The position numbers and the translations under genes are program-made. The notes under the pieces are model-generated. The model saw only the letters and a program-made list of their open reading frames with translations, was not told the DNA's origin and did not search any database. A DNA stretch of 35,203 bases from Dinochytrium kinnereticum (lineage: Eukaryota; Chytridiomycota; Chytridiomycetes; Chytridiales; Chytridiaceae), in contig JADGJT010000210.1 in the NCBI GenBank assembly GCA_027604005.1, positions 321 through 35,523 of the forward strand. Direction: 5' to 3'. Below are positions 21,707 to 32,114 of the stretch, piece by piece. The number at the start of each line of letters is the position of its first letter. Position 1 is the first letter of the stretch.

Positions 21707-23411
21707 ATGCGACGTCTCATTGGAGTCCCCTCCGTCAACGGCGACTTCCTTCACTATCTCAAGAAGGAGAAGAGTGTCATTTCGAATCTGGACAAGGGGA
21801 TCAAGGAGAAGCGAGATGGTTTGGAGACATGACTTTTGGTTTACGGCACTAACCTCCTTCGACAACACGTCTGCAGCATTCAAGTACTTTGGCGTATGGG
21901 GTGAGCTGCAGCATGATGACATCAAGGACATATCCGCAAAGATGATCAAGCTCCTGTCGAGGCAGATCGATGCGGAAGCGGCCCTAAACAGTTAAGTATA
22001 TCAAAAGACACCCCTGCAAATAGACGATGAAGTCCTGGCTGACTCTGGGGTTACTCTATAGATAGCCTCGGAGAATATCGTCAGAAAATGAAAGAAATCA
22101 AAGCGCGTGAGCAAGCCATATCGGATCAGCAATCAAAAGTCAAGACTGCGGGGACGAAACTTCAAGACGCTCTTAGAAAGCAGAAGGAGTCTGACCAGCT
22201 GAAGTTCGAATTGAACCTTCATGAGGAGGAGCTTAAGAGGTTGAAGGCTGAGCATGAGGGATTAAAACGACGGGATATACGTGATGCCTTTTATCTCTAC
22301 TTTCAAGCGTATGCGGATTACGGCCAAAAGGTTTGCCGCATTCTTCTGAAGCATTTGCAGGTATTGACTTGTCTATTTACCAGCTGAATGCTGTGACGGA
22401 ATTCGGAAAGCATCTTGCGGATCAAATCCCTCAAGGAACCCTGGCGGTCGATCAAGTTCTTCCACCTTTTTCCTGTGAGTATTCCATCTTGACCGCCAAT
22501 CACTATGTGGATCTAATATGCTTCTAGCGGGAAAGGTTACGGAACAGATCATGAAAGATTTTGATGCTGCTTTTGAAGGTAAAACGATAGTAGCGACTCC
22601 CAAGCAAGAGTCCGCAACCACCGCACCAAGACAGCCTTCTCCGGAAGCCCCGAGGACAAGCACCTCCACCCCATCTGGTAACATCGACGCCCCGTCAACG
22701 AGAACCCGTGATATTCGACCTTCTTCATCATTACCCGATCCAATACTGTCATCCACTCCAGTACCCCCGACCAAAACAAGCCTTGACAAACGGATCTCGT
22801 CTATGTCCTTAGCTCCACATTCTAATAATGACTTTGGAAGTGCTTCGGCCGTCGGTGCGCCTTCCGATTCTGTGCAATCCTCCCAAGGTTCATCTTTCAT
22901 TGATCGGTTCTCCGCGAGTGATAGACGACCGTTGGAATATGCGACCGTTTCTCGGCCTGCTTACGGAGGGCATTACCATGATCCTAATTCCCAACCCTAC
23001 CAGCAACCGAACATTAACGCACCTTCCGCTTTCCTGGCACCTCCTACTTCTGTCGGTTATCCTAATGGCTCCTATTCTGGCCCCCCTGGTCCAAGTTATG
23101 ATAGCTCGAATTACTATGGCACGATAAATCATCAGTACACTTCATCCTCTCATCCGCAAGGATCTATTTCTTCACCACCGGGCTCGTCAGTAAACGGAGA
23201 CACAACTTTCGCGAATGGATACTACGCTGACCCACAACCGCCGGCGATGCCGTCGGGTCATATGCCTCAGAATGGATTTTATCCGCAGCCACCATACGGT
23301 CACAATGTACAACCGCCTATTCAAAACCATCAGATATATTACGGCCAACATCCACCTCCACAACAACCAATTAGTGGATCTTACGGCAATTATCCGCCTG
23401 CAGGACAGTAG
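21707..23411 (+). CDS. PIL1: Pil1/Lsp1-family eisosome BAR protein with long Pro/Gly/Tyr-rich tail
   Basis: Five exons (21707-21818, 21877-21990, 22062-22330, 22384-22474, 22528-23411) encode 489 residues. Residues about 10-200 align by eye with the Pil1 BAR domain: LKKEKSVISNLDKGIKEKRD, then FGVWGELQHDDIKDISAKM, LGEYRQKMKEIKAREQAI, and a helix to YADYGQKLNAVTEFGKHLADQIP. These proteins polymerise under furrow-like plasma-membrane domains (eisosomes) and bind PI(4,5)P2. The remaining 280 residues are Ser/Pro-rich, then dominated by Tyr, Gly, Pro, Gln and Asn (many YG, PPG and SYY motifs), and look disordered. Ascomycete Pil1 is about 340 residues without such a tail, and its N-terminal segment is longer than here. 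Intron 4 (22331-22383) contains in-frame coding potential, but removing it restores the family pattern. Confidence 0.85.
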
Positions 23412-23688
23412 CGATGGCACTCAACTAAGGGAAAGTCCCTTTATCCTTTCTGCCTCACCTCGTTTTGTGGATTTAGTGCAATCTCTGATTTTGCTCCTGT
23501 TCCGTTTACTCCATCCTTCACCAACTGAGATACTCTTGGTCTTTACTAAATGCTTTGAGCTGCATGTGGATACTCTTGATATTTATCGCATATTTTTTTT
23601 TTAATTTGGCTGACAGCCTTTGCGTTGGTTTAGTTAGGACTTTTATCTCTTAAGGTCTTTTGTCCCCATGTGCTTATTTAAAGAAAGC

Positions 23689-23694
23689 AATAAA
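23689..23694 (+). terminator. Poly(A) signal AATAAA downstream of PIL1
   Basis: A perfect AATAAA lies 278 nt after the PIL1 stop codon, just before the end of the converging TDP1 gene (stop at 23723). Confidence 0.5.
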
Positions 23695-23722
23695 GTACAC
23701 ATTTGCCCAATAATATTCTAGT

Positions 23723-25738
23723 TTATTCTCGAAGACAGCGTGCTCCTTGACTGTCGAAACCTTCAAACGGGACATTCCATCTCCAGGGATCTTCATTACT
23801 TTTGTAAGGATTTAAGGGGAGATCGTACGGAAGTCGGATTGGCACAACAATCTCGTTCAGTTCATCACTGCAGTCCTCTGTAGATATTGTACGCTGGATA
23901 TTCCGGATGTTTGATAATTGCGTAGGAATATAATTCCGCAAGATTATTCGGGGCCCCTTGCCAGTCGACGGGCTCTGAATTTGAAATGATTTCTGACATT
24001 ATACTTATTAAAGAAAAGTGACTTTAAATACCTTGAAAGCTGCAGGATGTATTAAGACTCCAATTTCGTAACTTCGGATAAACAACTGCTGGTTATTCTT
24101 TTCAATGCTTCCCCAAGCCGCCTTAGATAAGTTATGGGAGCCAAGGTAAAGCCAAGAAATATCGCCAGTCTTCTCGTTTAGCCGACAGAAAGTCTTGGAC
24201 ATCCGTATTTAATATATAACACTGCAAAAAAGAGTCACCTTTATGTGAGGCATGCAGAACTTTCTCTTCGCATCATCCGCTTTCCATCGATGAAGTAAAG
24301 GTCGCATGTAACTTGCTTGCTTCTTCCAATTCTCTTCCGTAAAAGGTATGGAACGGCCAGCCATCCATCCTTGATTGCTACATTATCCCGGAAGCCGTTA
24401 ATCCGAGTCATGAGGACGGTTATAGTTATCTCACCTATCTCTTACTTCCTCAACTGTTGGAAATACTATCTTAAACGCAGGCTTGCTCTGAGGGCTCCTA
24501 GCCGATGTTTTGCAGAGGGACCCCCCAAATTCATTTAAAAGCCACTGGCTATCCTTTCCGAGAGACCCTAGACTTGAGAACTGCCTATTAACAAAACAAT
24601 CCTCATAGAATGTAGGGACGTTATACCTGTAAAACAATTGTAGATTCTTTCCGACAACCTTCAGAAAGCTCAACATCACCAAGGAGACTCCCGAACCGAG
24701 TGTGTCCCCACATCTTCATCTTACTATCTGAAGCCTTATGTCGTCCTGGAACGGATGCTACAATAGAGGCCATTATAGTAGAGAAATCATATTCTCGTAA
24801 CCTTTCGACTAATGGCTCGAGATCTCTACCGTAACTTTTGAGGTAGTTCAGCAAATCGTGCTCGAAGTCGGAGCTGGTGTATAGTTTTGGAGCGGAGGAA
24901 CCTGATACGTTTTTAGGTTTTTTCTTTAAAAGCTCGGATATCCAGCTGGCTTGACTTTTTTTTCTTTTACGTCGTGTTAGTACTTAATGATTCTTAAAAG
25001 GGAAATACCCCCAGTCTCTTTCGACTAGATTTGCGGTATGAATGACCACCCTTGCCGTCTCGTTCTTGTAGAACATTATCATAGCTTTGGAGTGATGTGT
25101 GCCTTTGTTGTGATGAAACAAACTCTTAAACAGCGAGCTGACCAATACAACAAACCATATTGCTCCACGTAAGGAAATGTGAACTGCGGTGAAAGGACGT
25201 TTTAATTTGACTAGAAATGCTTGCTCATTACTGTCAATGATGATTACCACACCTTTATCGTGCTCATGCCCAGCTCTTTAGCCTATAAAATATATAAAAG
25301 CATCAGCCGCGAAAGCAACCTAATTAATCACCTGTTGCATAACATGCGGGTCCTTGTGAACCACGAAATGGAACAATGCACAGATGTTGTTGGAAGGCAC
25401 ATGAGCCATAAAGAAGTTCAAATCAAGCATGTAATTGAACTACTGATTGCTAAGCCATTTGAATCACCAATCCATACATATACCTGATAGCATTGATCTA
25501 TGTCACCTTCAAGTAGTTCACTCAGCGAAGTGCATGCGATGTTTTGAAGAGGGTCATCGGTCGGGTGGATTTTGATAAGTCTAATCCTAGGATCCAAGAA
25601 AGTTTCCTTTTTTGACGGCTTTAACAACGTTGTGATCAGACATGCAATCTTCATTAAAAGTACTTCTTTATTTTTCTTATGCGAACTCTCTTCCTCTTCG
25701 TCATCAATTGTGATGACCTCGTCAAAATGTCGCTTCAT
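23723..25738 (-). CDS. TDP1: Tyrosyl-DNA phosphodiesterase 1
   Basis: Ten exons (25738-25484, 25439-25332, 25282-25253, 25183-25156, 25102-25009, 24963-24627, 24580-24435, 24377-24239, 24193-24032, 23992-23723) give 522 residues. Tdp1 removes stalled topoisomerase I peptides and other adducts from DNA 3' ends, via a covalent His intermediate. Both HKN active-site motifs are present: GTHHSK with H144 and K146, and MPHIK with H377 and K379 completed by N400 in GSHNLSKAAWG. Other family blocks are ARVVIHTANLVERDW, QFSSLGSLG, RSYEIGVLIHP and VPIRLPYDLPL. Exons 3 and 4 are only 30 and 28 nt. Introns 4, 5 and 8 end in AAG; intron 5 has a perfect TACTAAC branch site. The short N-terminus is acidic. 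ATG 25738 is the only suitable Met; it lies 42 bp after the SART3 stop. The poly(A) hexamer AATAAA overlaps its own stop codon. Confidence 0.92.
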
Positions 25739-25780
25739 GATTTGCAAATGTATTTTGTCCAACTGTTCGAACAAAAGAGC

Positions 25781-28700
25781 TTAACCATTGAGAAGCTTTC
25801 TGAAGTCATCTTGTGTCTTTCCTCCAGAGGGTGGCTTTGATTCGCTGGTCACAGTAGCGGGCTTGGTTACTCCCGGAGGAGGTGGAGGCGGCATCATCAC
25901 ACCGTCACTGAATTTGGTCTCCAACACACTTGGAATGTCAAGTTGCCTTGCAGGTCCCTTCTTCGCCTTTCTAGGCACCAGCTGAGTTGCTCTATTTCAT
26001 CAATCAGTGAAATAAATTTAAAAAGGAGAAAAAAGGAAGTAATCAATACTTAGTCGTTTCGAATTGCTTCTTTGGCTCTTGTTGCTCCATATCTTTCCGG
26101 GGCTGCCTTCCAGACATACCACCTCGACCTTTTCCGTTAAACTTATCAAATCTCGGCCTGTTTGCTCGTTCTTTTTCCTCAAAAGATCTAAAAATCATGA
26201 GCCGTGAAGAAAGGGAATAGCCTCACTGTTTTGCGTTTCGGACCTTCGGATCGGCAGGAGACACAGCTAGTACTCGACCCCCAAACGAAGTGCCATTCAA
26301 TGCTAACGCTGCTTGAGCTTGCGCCTTTTATTGTCCGAGAAAAACAAAAGGTAAATACGGGGGGCGTTGGGCTAAAAAGTTTACCTCAGTTTCAAAATCA
26401 ATAAATCCAGCTCCCCGAGGCAGACGATCTTTTGTCAGGAGCACGCGAGCACCTGTTACGGTACCATGCTTTTCAAAGACTTAGGATTTAACTAAGGTGA
26501 AACAGTCTACCTGACTAAACAGCTCTATCAACTCATCCTTTGTGGTAGCTAATGGGAAATTCGAAACAAACAATTCCGTCTTATCAGCCACCTGCTCCCT
26601 AGAAAAGGCACAAAGTTAATAGCCTATGTCTTTTATGTTTTCGTACTTCTTCAGCGTAGGGTTCGAAATCTTAACCGACATCTTCCGAGAAAACCCCTCA
26701 AGAACAGTGTTATCCAAAGCGCAAGCCCTCTCAGCCGACTGCTCAATCTCAAACTCAATATACGCAAAGGAGATCGACTGTCGGAGAACAAGACGTATTC
26801 CATTGATCTTCCCAAACTAACAACAAGTCAGTTGTGCAAAATTTAAAGAGGAAACGAACCTGCATAAAAGTCTTCCGCAACAGGGGCTTATCGACGTTGA
26901 CGTCAAGATTGCTGACGTAGATTTTTGTAAGCTCTGCACCTTTTTGTTTATCGAAATTTTCCCACTTCACTTTTGCAGGAATGCAGCGACGGATCTGGAC
27001 GGGGTTTCCGCTGATTTTTAGACCTGTTCTTGCAGCAGTTGCAATTGCATCTTCCTAAGAATGATAAGGCGGGAGCTCATTGATTATCGCTTACGGTCTT
27101 GGCGAATTCAACGAAACCTCGTGGCTCGCCAGTGACAATATCATTTTCAATGTAATAATCGACAACTCGTTTCTTCTCAGAAATCAGTACATTGTACAGC
27201 ACTAAAAATCATCACCTTATTCCCAAAAATCAACTTCAGTTTTTCGGCCTCTAGTGTTGCAGGGATGTCCTTGATTGTGACCATGCTTCCAGCGTTTGGG
27301 CTTATACAAATGCGAAAAAAAGATAAAAGGAAGAAAGAGAAAAGGCAAGGGTCAGCATCCGAACTTCACATACGCAAAAGACTCACTTTTCGATAATGTA
27401 ATAATCCTTTGACCGCGCTGCCTCCGCCTGTTCTTCGGTCTTCTCTGGTTCTTCGATCTCGAAATCTGCCACAGTCGAAACGGTCGGTTCAGGCTTTGAT
27501 CGTTTAGGAGCGTTCTCCTCCGAACTCTCCTCTTCTCTCTCTCTTTTAGCGGTTCGATCCCCGCTTGCTTGCGAATCTACTACCATGGCATAATTGTCCG
27601 ATTCGGTTGGTAATCCAACTGGATTAGCGAGAAGCTCCTGATAATGCAAGATAATGGTTAATGAAAGAAGCTATAGAGAGGTGGTTTTTCTTCTTTTCAC
27701 CTTTGCCCGCCTCAGTTCAATGACCCGTTGCTGATTTCGAATTCTTCCAAGTCCATCATAATACTGATCTATAGTCCCATACTGCTCCTCAAACAACGCG
27801 TAAGCAGCAAACAGACTTTCAGAATTATCCAAGTTTCGAACCAAAGCCTGCCTGAATAAAGACCGCGCCTGCTGGGTCATACCGTGGTCTATCTCAAAAT
27901 TCGCGGCTTCAATCCATAAAGACGAATTTACACCATGTGATTTCAAGAGTTCTTGGAAAAGCTCTCGAGCGCCTTTCTCGTCCTTTAGAATCGTAGTTTC
28001 GTACTTCAAAAAAACGTGCTCGAGACGGAGATAGGGATCGTTGCCGAATTCTTTTTTTGAGGGAAGTTAGATACAGAAGACTCATTCAGGCACACTTGCG
28101 TTCTTTTAAGATTTCAATGCTTCCGCGATAGATAGAACGAACTAGGTCTTTCACATCGTCGTTTACCCCATCTAAAATCTAGCGTCAGTAATTTAAAATA
28201 TACATATAGAGGCATAGTAGGAGTTACCTTTTGTGAAGGTTGAGCAGATTCCATCGGAGTAGGCTTGAATGGCCGTTATCCATTCGTCAATGCTCGGCGA
28301 TTGAGACAGGAACTCCAGGCCACGATGAAGAGTTGCTATAAGGATTTCGTTACAAAATTTAAACAAAGATAAAGACAAACATCTTAATTCGTCAAAGTCT
28401 TCGCCGAAACTAGCCTAATAAATGTTAAACTTTTCAAAAAAAAAAAGGACATGATCTCTACCCCAATACGCAAACGATGAGCCCAGATAGATCCTGACCA
28501 GTAGCAGTTTTTGATAGCGCGGTCGCAGATTTTTATCAATGTGTCTTTTATGCGGAACGCAGGTACCTTAAACCAGTTACATACTTTCAGGACTAAAGGA
28601 AATATTCTCACCATAAAGGAAAGATATTGATCCCAAACGGACGTATGAAGATAATAAATGGCAATCGCCCGCTCATACAAGGTTTTCACAATTTGCTTAT

Positions 28701-29790
28701 TGGTCACTTTTCGTTTCACTTCTGCCTGAATGTAATCCAAAAAATCTGAAAGTTGAGGGGATTCCACCAACTATTCAAAAAAAAAAAGTTACTTCCGAAA
28801 TCTGAGAAGACCATTTTCAATATTTCATCATACCAGCTTCATCTCCAGCGCGTCTCTTTCGAAATATTCTTTCTCCGATCTAGTCTTCACCGCGTTTGCA
28901 GGCTTGATTCGTGAATCATAGTTTGGCAAGTCATGTTGAGTCTCGAAGGACGAGTAATCAGTGAATGTGGCCTCGAGCTCTTTTTTAATGAATTAGAATC
29001 GAGTATATCAGGATTGGTGATTTACTCATGTGCGGGATTTTTAATCGTTCCAGGAACAGAGTCCGGACTCTTTCAAGTTGGGATTCGGACGCATCGCGCT
29101 AAGGATTTTTTTCGTTTTTCTTTAGTAATTCGCCATAGGAGCGCCTCATGGATCACCTCTAAAACCCTCAATTCGAAGTCCTTTACAACGTTCCAAGAAA
29201 CATGACTTCTAGTTAGATGATACTCGGTTGCTCGAATCGCGCTTGCACAAATGACTCTTGCTTCATCTAGCGGAAGCCATCCTTCTTTCTTTGCTTCTGT
29301 TTCCATCTCGTCCTCATCGCTCTCGGGCATTGCTGATTCGGTGACGTATTCCAAGTATTCTTTCCAAAGGTTGATAGCTGTATTTCTTCTATATGAGATG
29401 CTACTTTTGAATCTTTTGAAACCCTAAAGATACTCACAAAAGTAATCTTCCACGGCAATTGAATAAAGACTGAGGATGTATCTTCTTTGCTCTTCGGACT
29501 CCTCTTTTTGCTTTTCATCCTCAATCCATTCCAACCACATTTCTTATTTTAAAGTAAACAAGACATAAAGACAGTATATATACCTTCTGTTAGGGGAAAC
29601 ACGTCATGCATCGACTCTCGCGCAGACCGAAGTTCATCCGAAAGAGATTGGGCTCGCATGCTTGAAATAAGCTTTGTATGCAGCTCATACGAAAGCGGGT
29701 TTTCCGCAAGCTATGGTAAGGAAGTAAGCGGATCATATTTCTAGCTATATGCTTGCTCGCCTGCTCCATTCCCTTTATAATCTCATCCAT
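25781..29790 (-). CDS. SART3: SART3/Prp24-type U4/U6 snRNP recycling factor
   Basis: Twenty-two exons encode 976 residues: 29790-29761, 29710-29584, 29542-29438, 29377-29157, 29098-29026, 28979-28834, 28770-28612, 28566-28462, 28414-28381, 28335-28228, 28171-28100, 28050-27701, 27637-27387, 27300-27216, 27175-27095, 27054-26860, 26816-26647, 26598-26511, 26468-26385, 26324-26227, 26187-26050, 25991-25781. Residues 1-510 are HAT repeats (LWKEYLEY, YERAIAIYYLHTSVWDQY, CDRAIKNCYWSGSIWA, SLWIEAANFEIDHG). An acidic linker with basic NLS-like patches follows, then three RRMs at about 600-673, 692-770 and 779-855 (GEPRGFVEFA, FAYIEFE, RGAGFIDFE). The end, TQDDFRKLLNG, matches the Lsm-binding tail of the family. 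The protein re-anneals U4 and U6 snRNAs for spliceosome recycling. Introns 1 (29760-29711) and 11 (28099-28051) appear to be GC-AG. Intron 14 has two possible acceptors three bases apart. Confidence 0.9.
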
Positions 29791-29886
29791 TCTTGTGCTG
29801 GCGTTACAGTAAACCAAAAACTTGATCAACAGAACCTCACTTTCAGATACTTGGTGACAATTGCTTTTTTTTTCAACAGTCACAGC
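29791..29886. promoter_or_regulatory. 96-bp divergent promoter, SART3 and ACL4
   Basis: Only 96 bp separate the two divergent start codons. The interval is T-rich on the plus strand, with a run of nine T. Any core promoter for either gene must lie here or inside the neighbouring gene. Confidence 0.5.
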
Positions 29887-31173
29887 ATGAAGAAAGGAAA
29901 CAACTCCACATCACCAGAGCATACTGTCGACGGGCTCCTTCAACAAGCCCAAAAAGCAGTCGACATCTGTCAACCTACCCTCGCCATAAAATTCCTGGAA
30001 AGAGCTCTTGCGATCGAACCTAATCATGTTCAGGCTTTGGAGGCGCTGGGGATTGTAGAGATGGAGGTCTCTGTTGCTGCTGCTGCTGTTGAAAGTGATC
30101 ATGAATATTCGGCTGTTGGGGAGGCTACGGAGAAGGCCCGGATGTATTTTCAGAGAGCTATTGAGATTGACTCGGATTCGGTGGGATCGGCTGCGTTTCT
30201 TTACATGGGGCAGTTATTGGAGGGTTATGATGCTGTTAGACATTATGAGATGGGCATTCAGAGGTTGGAGATGGAAGTTGAGGGGGTGGACCGGAGCTCG
30301 GCAGAGGTTTGGTTTTCAGCCCTCCAATTCATGGACTCAATTTCGTTTTGCAGTACTTTGCAGTGGTAAGAAAGATCTCAAGTGCATTATGCTCCATGAC
30401 AGAAATCTACATGACCGATTGCTGGTATGAACATCCTGAATCTTCATGAAAATTGCTGATATATAAAAACAGTGAAGCCCCTGAAGCCGAATCCCTATGT
30501 GTATCTTACATGGAAAAAGCCGTCACCCTTGATCCCTCCAATCCCGAAGTACTCCAAACTCTTGCCTCCGTCCGTCTCTCCCAATGTCGCCCAGAGGAAG
30601 CCAGAACCGCTTTGGAAAAATCCGTCAGCATCTGGCTTTTGGATGGCCCGGAATCTCCAAACTGGCCGGCATATGATCAACGGATTGCTTGTGCGAAACT
30701 GTTGTTGGAATTGGGGTTGCATGATAACGCTACATTGGTTTTGCAGACGTGTCAGAATGAGAATGATTTGGATCCGGAGGGGTGGTATCTATTCGGATGG
30801 TGCTATTATCGGATGGGCGGAGGAGATGCTGGGACAGCGGATCAGGAAGTGGCGGCGGGGATCGGAAAATCTATTGAAGGGAATGTTGTTCCGGAAGAGA
30901 ATAGGGGCGAACTCTGGACTGATGCGAAGGAATGCTTGGAGAAGTTGCTTGAGGTTAGTTTTTTGTCGCGCCTTTCTTCTTGTTTTCAATGATGTGCTAA
31001 TTGATGTTTTTCAGTTGGTTGCAGAAGATGAAATGGCGAATGCAGATATGATTGATCATGCCAAGTTCATTCTGCAGGCGATAGAAACTTACCTCCAGGC
31101 CAATCCTGTAACCTTTGCAATCGACAGCACTGAGAATCAGGAGTATGCCGACGATGATGAAATGGAAATGTAG
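29887..31173 (+). CDS. ACL4: TPR assembly chaperone of ribosomal protein uL4 (Acl4)
   Basis: Four exons (29887-30306, 30354-30424, 30473-30953, 31015-31173) encode 376 residues. Acl4 captures newly made uL4 (Rpl4) and escorts it to pre-60S particles in the nucleus. TPR-type helices are visible at about 12-50 (KFLERALAIEPNHVQALEALG), 80-100 and 160-200. The family block ISSALCSMTEIYMTDCC, then EKAVTLDPSNPEVLQTLASVRLSQ, is diagnostic. PEGWYLFGWCYYRMG and the acidic end (YADDDEMEM) also fit. Intron 1 must end at 30353 to keep frame; the nearer acceptor at 30360 would not. The start ATG is the first in frame after a stop-free but ATG-less upstream stretch. Confidence 0.88.
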
Positions 31174-31227
31174 CATACCGGATCACTTGCATCCATCATT
31201 TAAAAAATCTCCCTCCCCACTTCATCT

Positions 31228-31233
31228 AATAAA
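31228..31233 (+). terminator. Poly(A) signal AATAAA of ACL4
   Basis: A perfect AATAAA lies 55 nt after the ACL4 stop. The converging bL19m gene ends 74 bp further on, so the two 3' ends are tightly packed. Confidence 0.6.
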
Positions 31234-31306
31234 TCTTCATAGTCACAGTAAATTGAGATTGCGTTGCCGAAATAGGTGATGAGTATGCCCAAAACAAAAT
31301 CCCGGT

Positions 31307-32073
31307 TTATTTCTTATTCACGCTAGCCATTACACGCTCTGTTTCGTTATCCTTCATAATCATATCCGCAATCTTGTTGAATGAGAGAGGAGCCAGTGCA
31401 GGTCTGCTCCTAATGTGGAATATGTTGTCTTTGCCCTTTGCAAACCCAACAGCTCGTTTCAAAACCTTGATACGAGTGACAGACGGCGAGTAAATTGGGA
31501 ACACCATCTCAACACCCGTTCCCAGAATGTAATTACGAAGCGTGATGGAAGAGAGAATGCCCTTTCTCTTGATCGAGATCAAAACCCCGGCAAAGGTTTG
31601 TGTTCTAGGAGCACTTCGTGAAGATATTTGCTCAACCATGATAATCGATCCGGGTTCAACAGCTGTTGCAGAATGCCTACTGAAGAGCTCAGTCCGGTTA
31701 TCAAAGTCGTGTCTCTGACGATTTTCAAAGTCAATGGACCTCATCAGTCTTCTCCCACTGGGTCTTCCTCTAGGATCATATGGTATCTCAAGCTTCCATG
31801 GTGACATCCCCTTGACATTCGGAAGCCTGTTGGCTGGTGCGGGTTTTGGGTAGAACGGGGGCAACGGATCTCCAACTCCTTCTTCTCTCTCTACAAATAA
31901 CAAATGTGTTAGATGATAGATCATTCGGACAGATGGTAAAACTTACGAGCAACCTTCTTTTGACCCGTCTTAGCAACCTTTCCGGAATGGTCAGCGAACC
32001 CTCTCCGGAAGAATGAGCCCAGTGAAAAGGATGAGCATCGCAGAGGCGCCGTTGCTGAAGTGAAGAGCGACAT
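31307..32073 (-). CDS. IMG1: Mitochondrial ribosomal protein bL19m
   Basis: Two exons (32073-31947 and 31890-31307) encode 236 residues. The first 40 are Ser-, Arg- and Ala-rich and lack acidic residues up to about residue 27, as expected for a mitochondrial presequence. The bL19 core occupies about 130-225: GSIIMVEQISSRS, TFAGVLISIKRKGILSSITLRNYILGTGVEM, FPIYSPSVTRIKVLKRAV. It is a protein of the large mitoribosomal subunit. The AATAAA hexamer overlaps the stop codon. The divergent Gep4 gene begins 41 bp from its ATG. The yeast name IMG1 is given by homology. Confidence 0.88.
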
Positions 32074-32114
32074 TTCAGTGCAAATCGAAAAAATCAAATT
32101 TTTGGTTAAGGTGG
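32074..32114. promoter_or_regulatory. 41-bp divergent interval, bL19m and GEP4
   Basis: The start codons of two divergent nuclear genes for mitochondrial proteins are separated by just 41 bp of AT-rich sequence. Both transcripts must start inside this interval or within the opposing gene's first exon. Confidence 0.5.

Noticed and set aside
22331..22383. Reading PIL1 through this segment without splicing
   Set aside because: Read-through shifts the frame after GQK, whereas removal of the 53-nt GT-AG intron gives the Pil1-like KLNAVTEFGKHLADQIP.
23215..23604. 129-codon plus-strand frame over the PIL1 3' end
   Set aside because: It is an alternate-frame shadow of the repetitive PIL1 tail with no independent signal.
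30472..31173. 233-codon frame overlapping ACL4
   Set aside because: It is an out-of-frame shadow rich in Arg and Trp; the other frame carries the TPR and family motifs.
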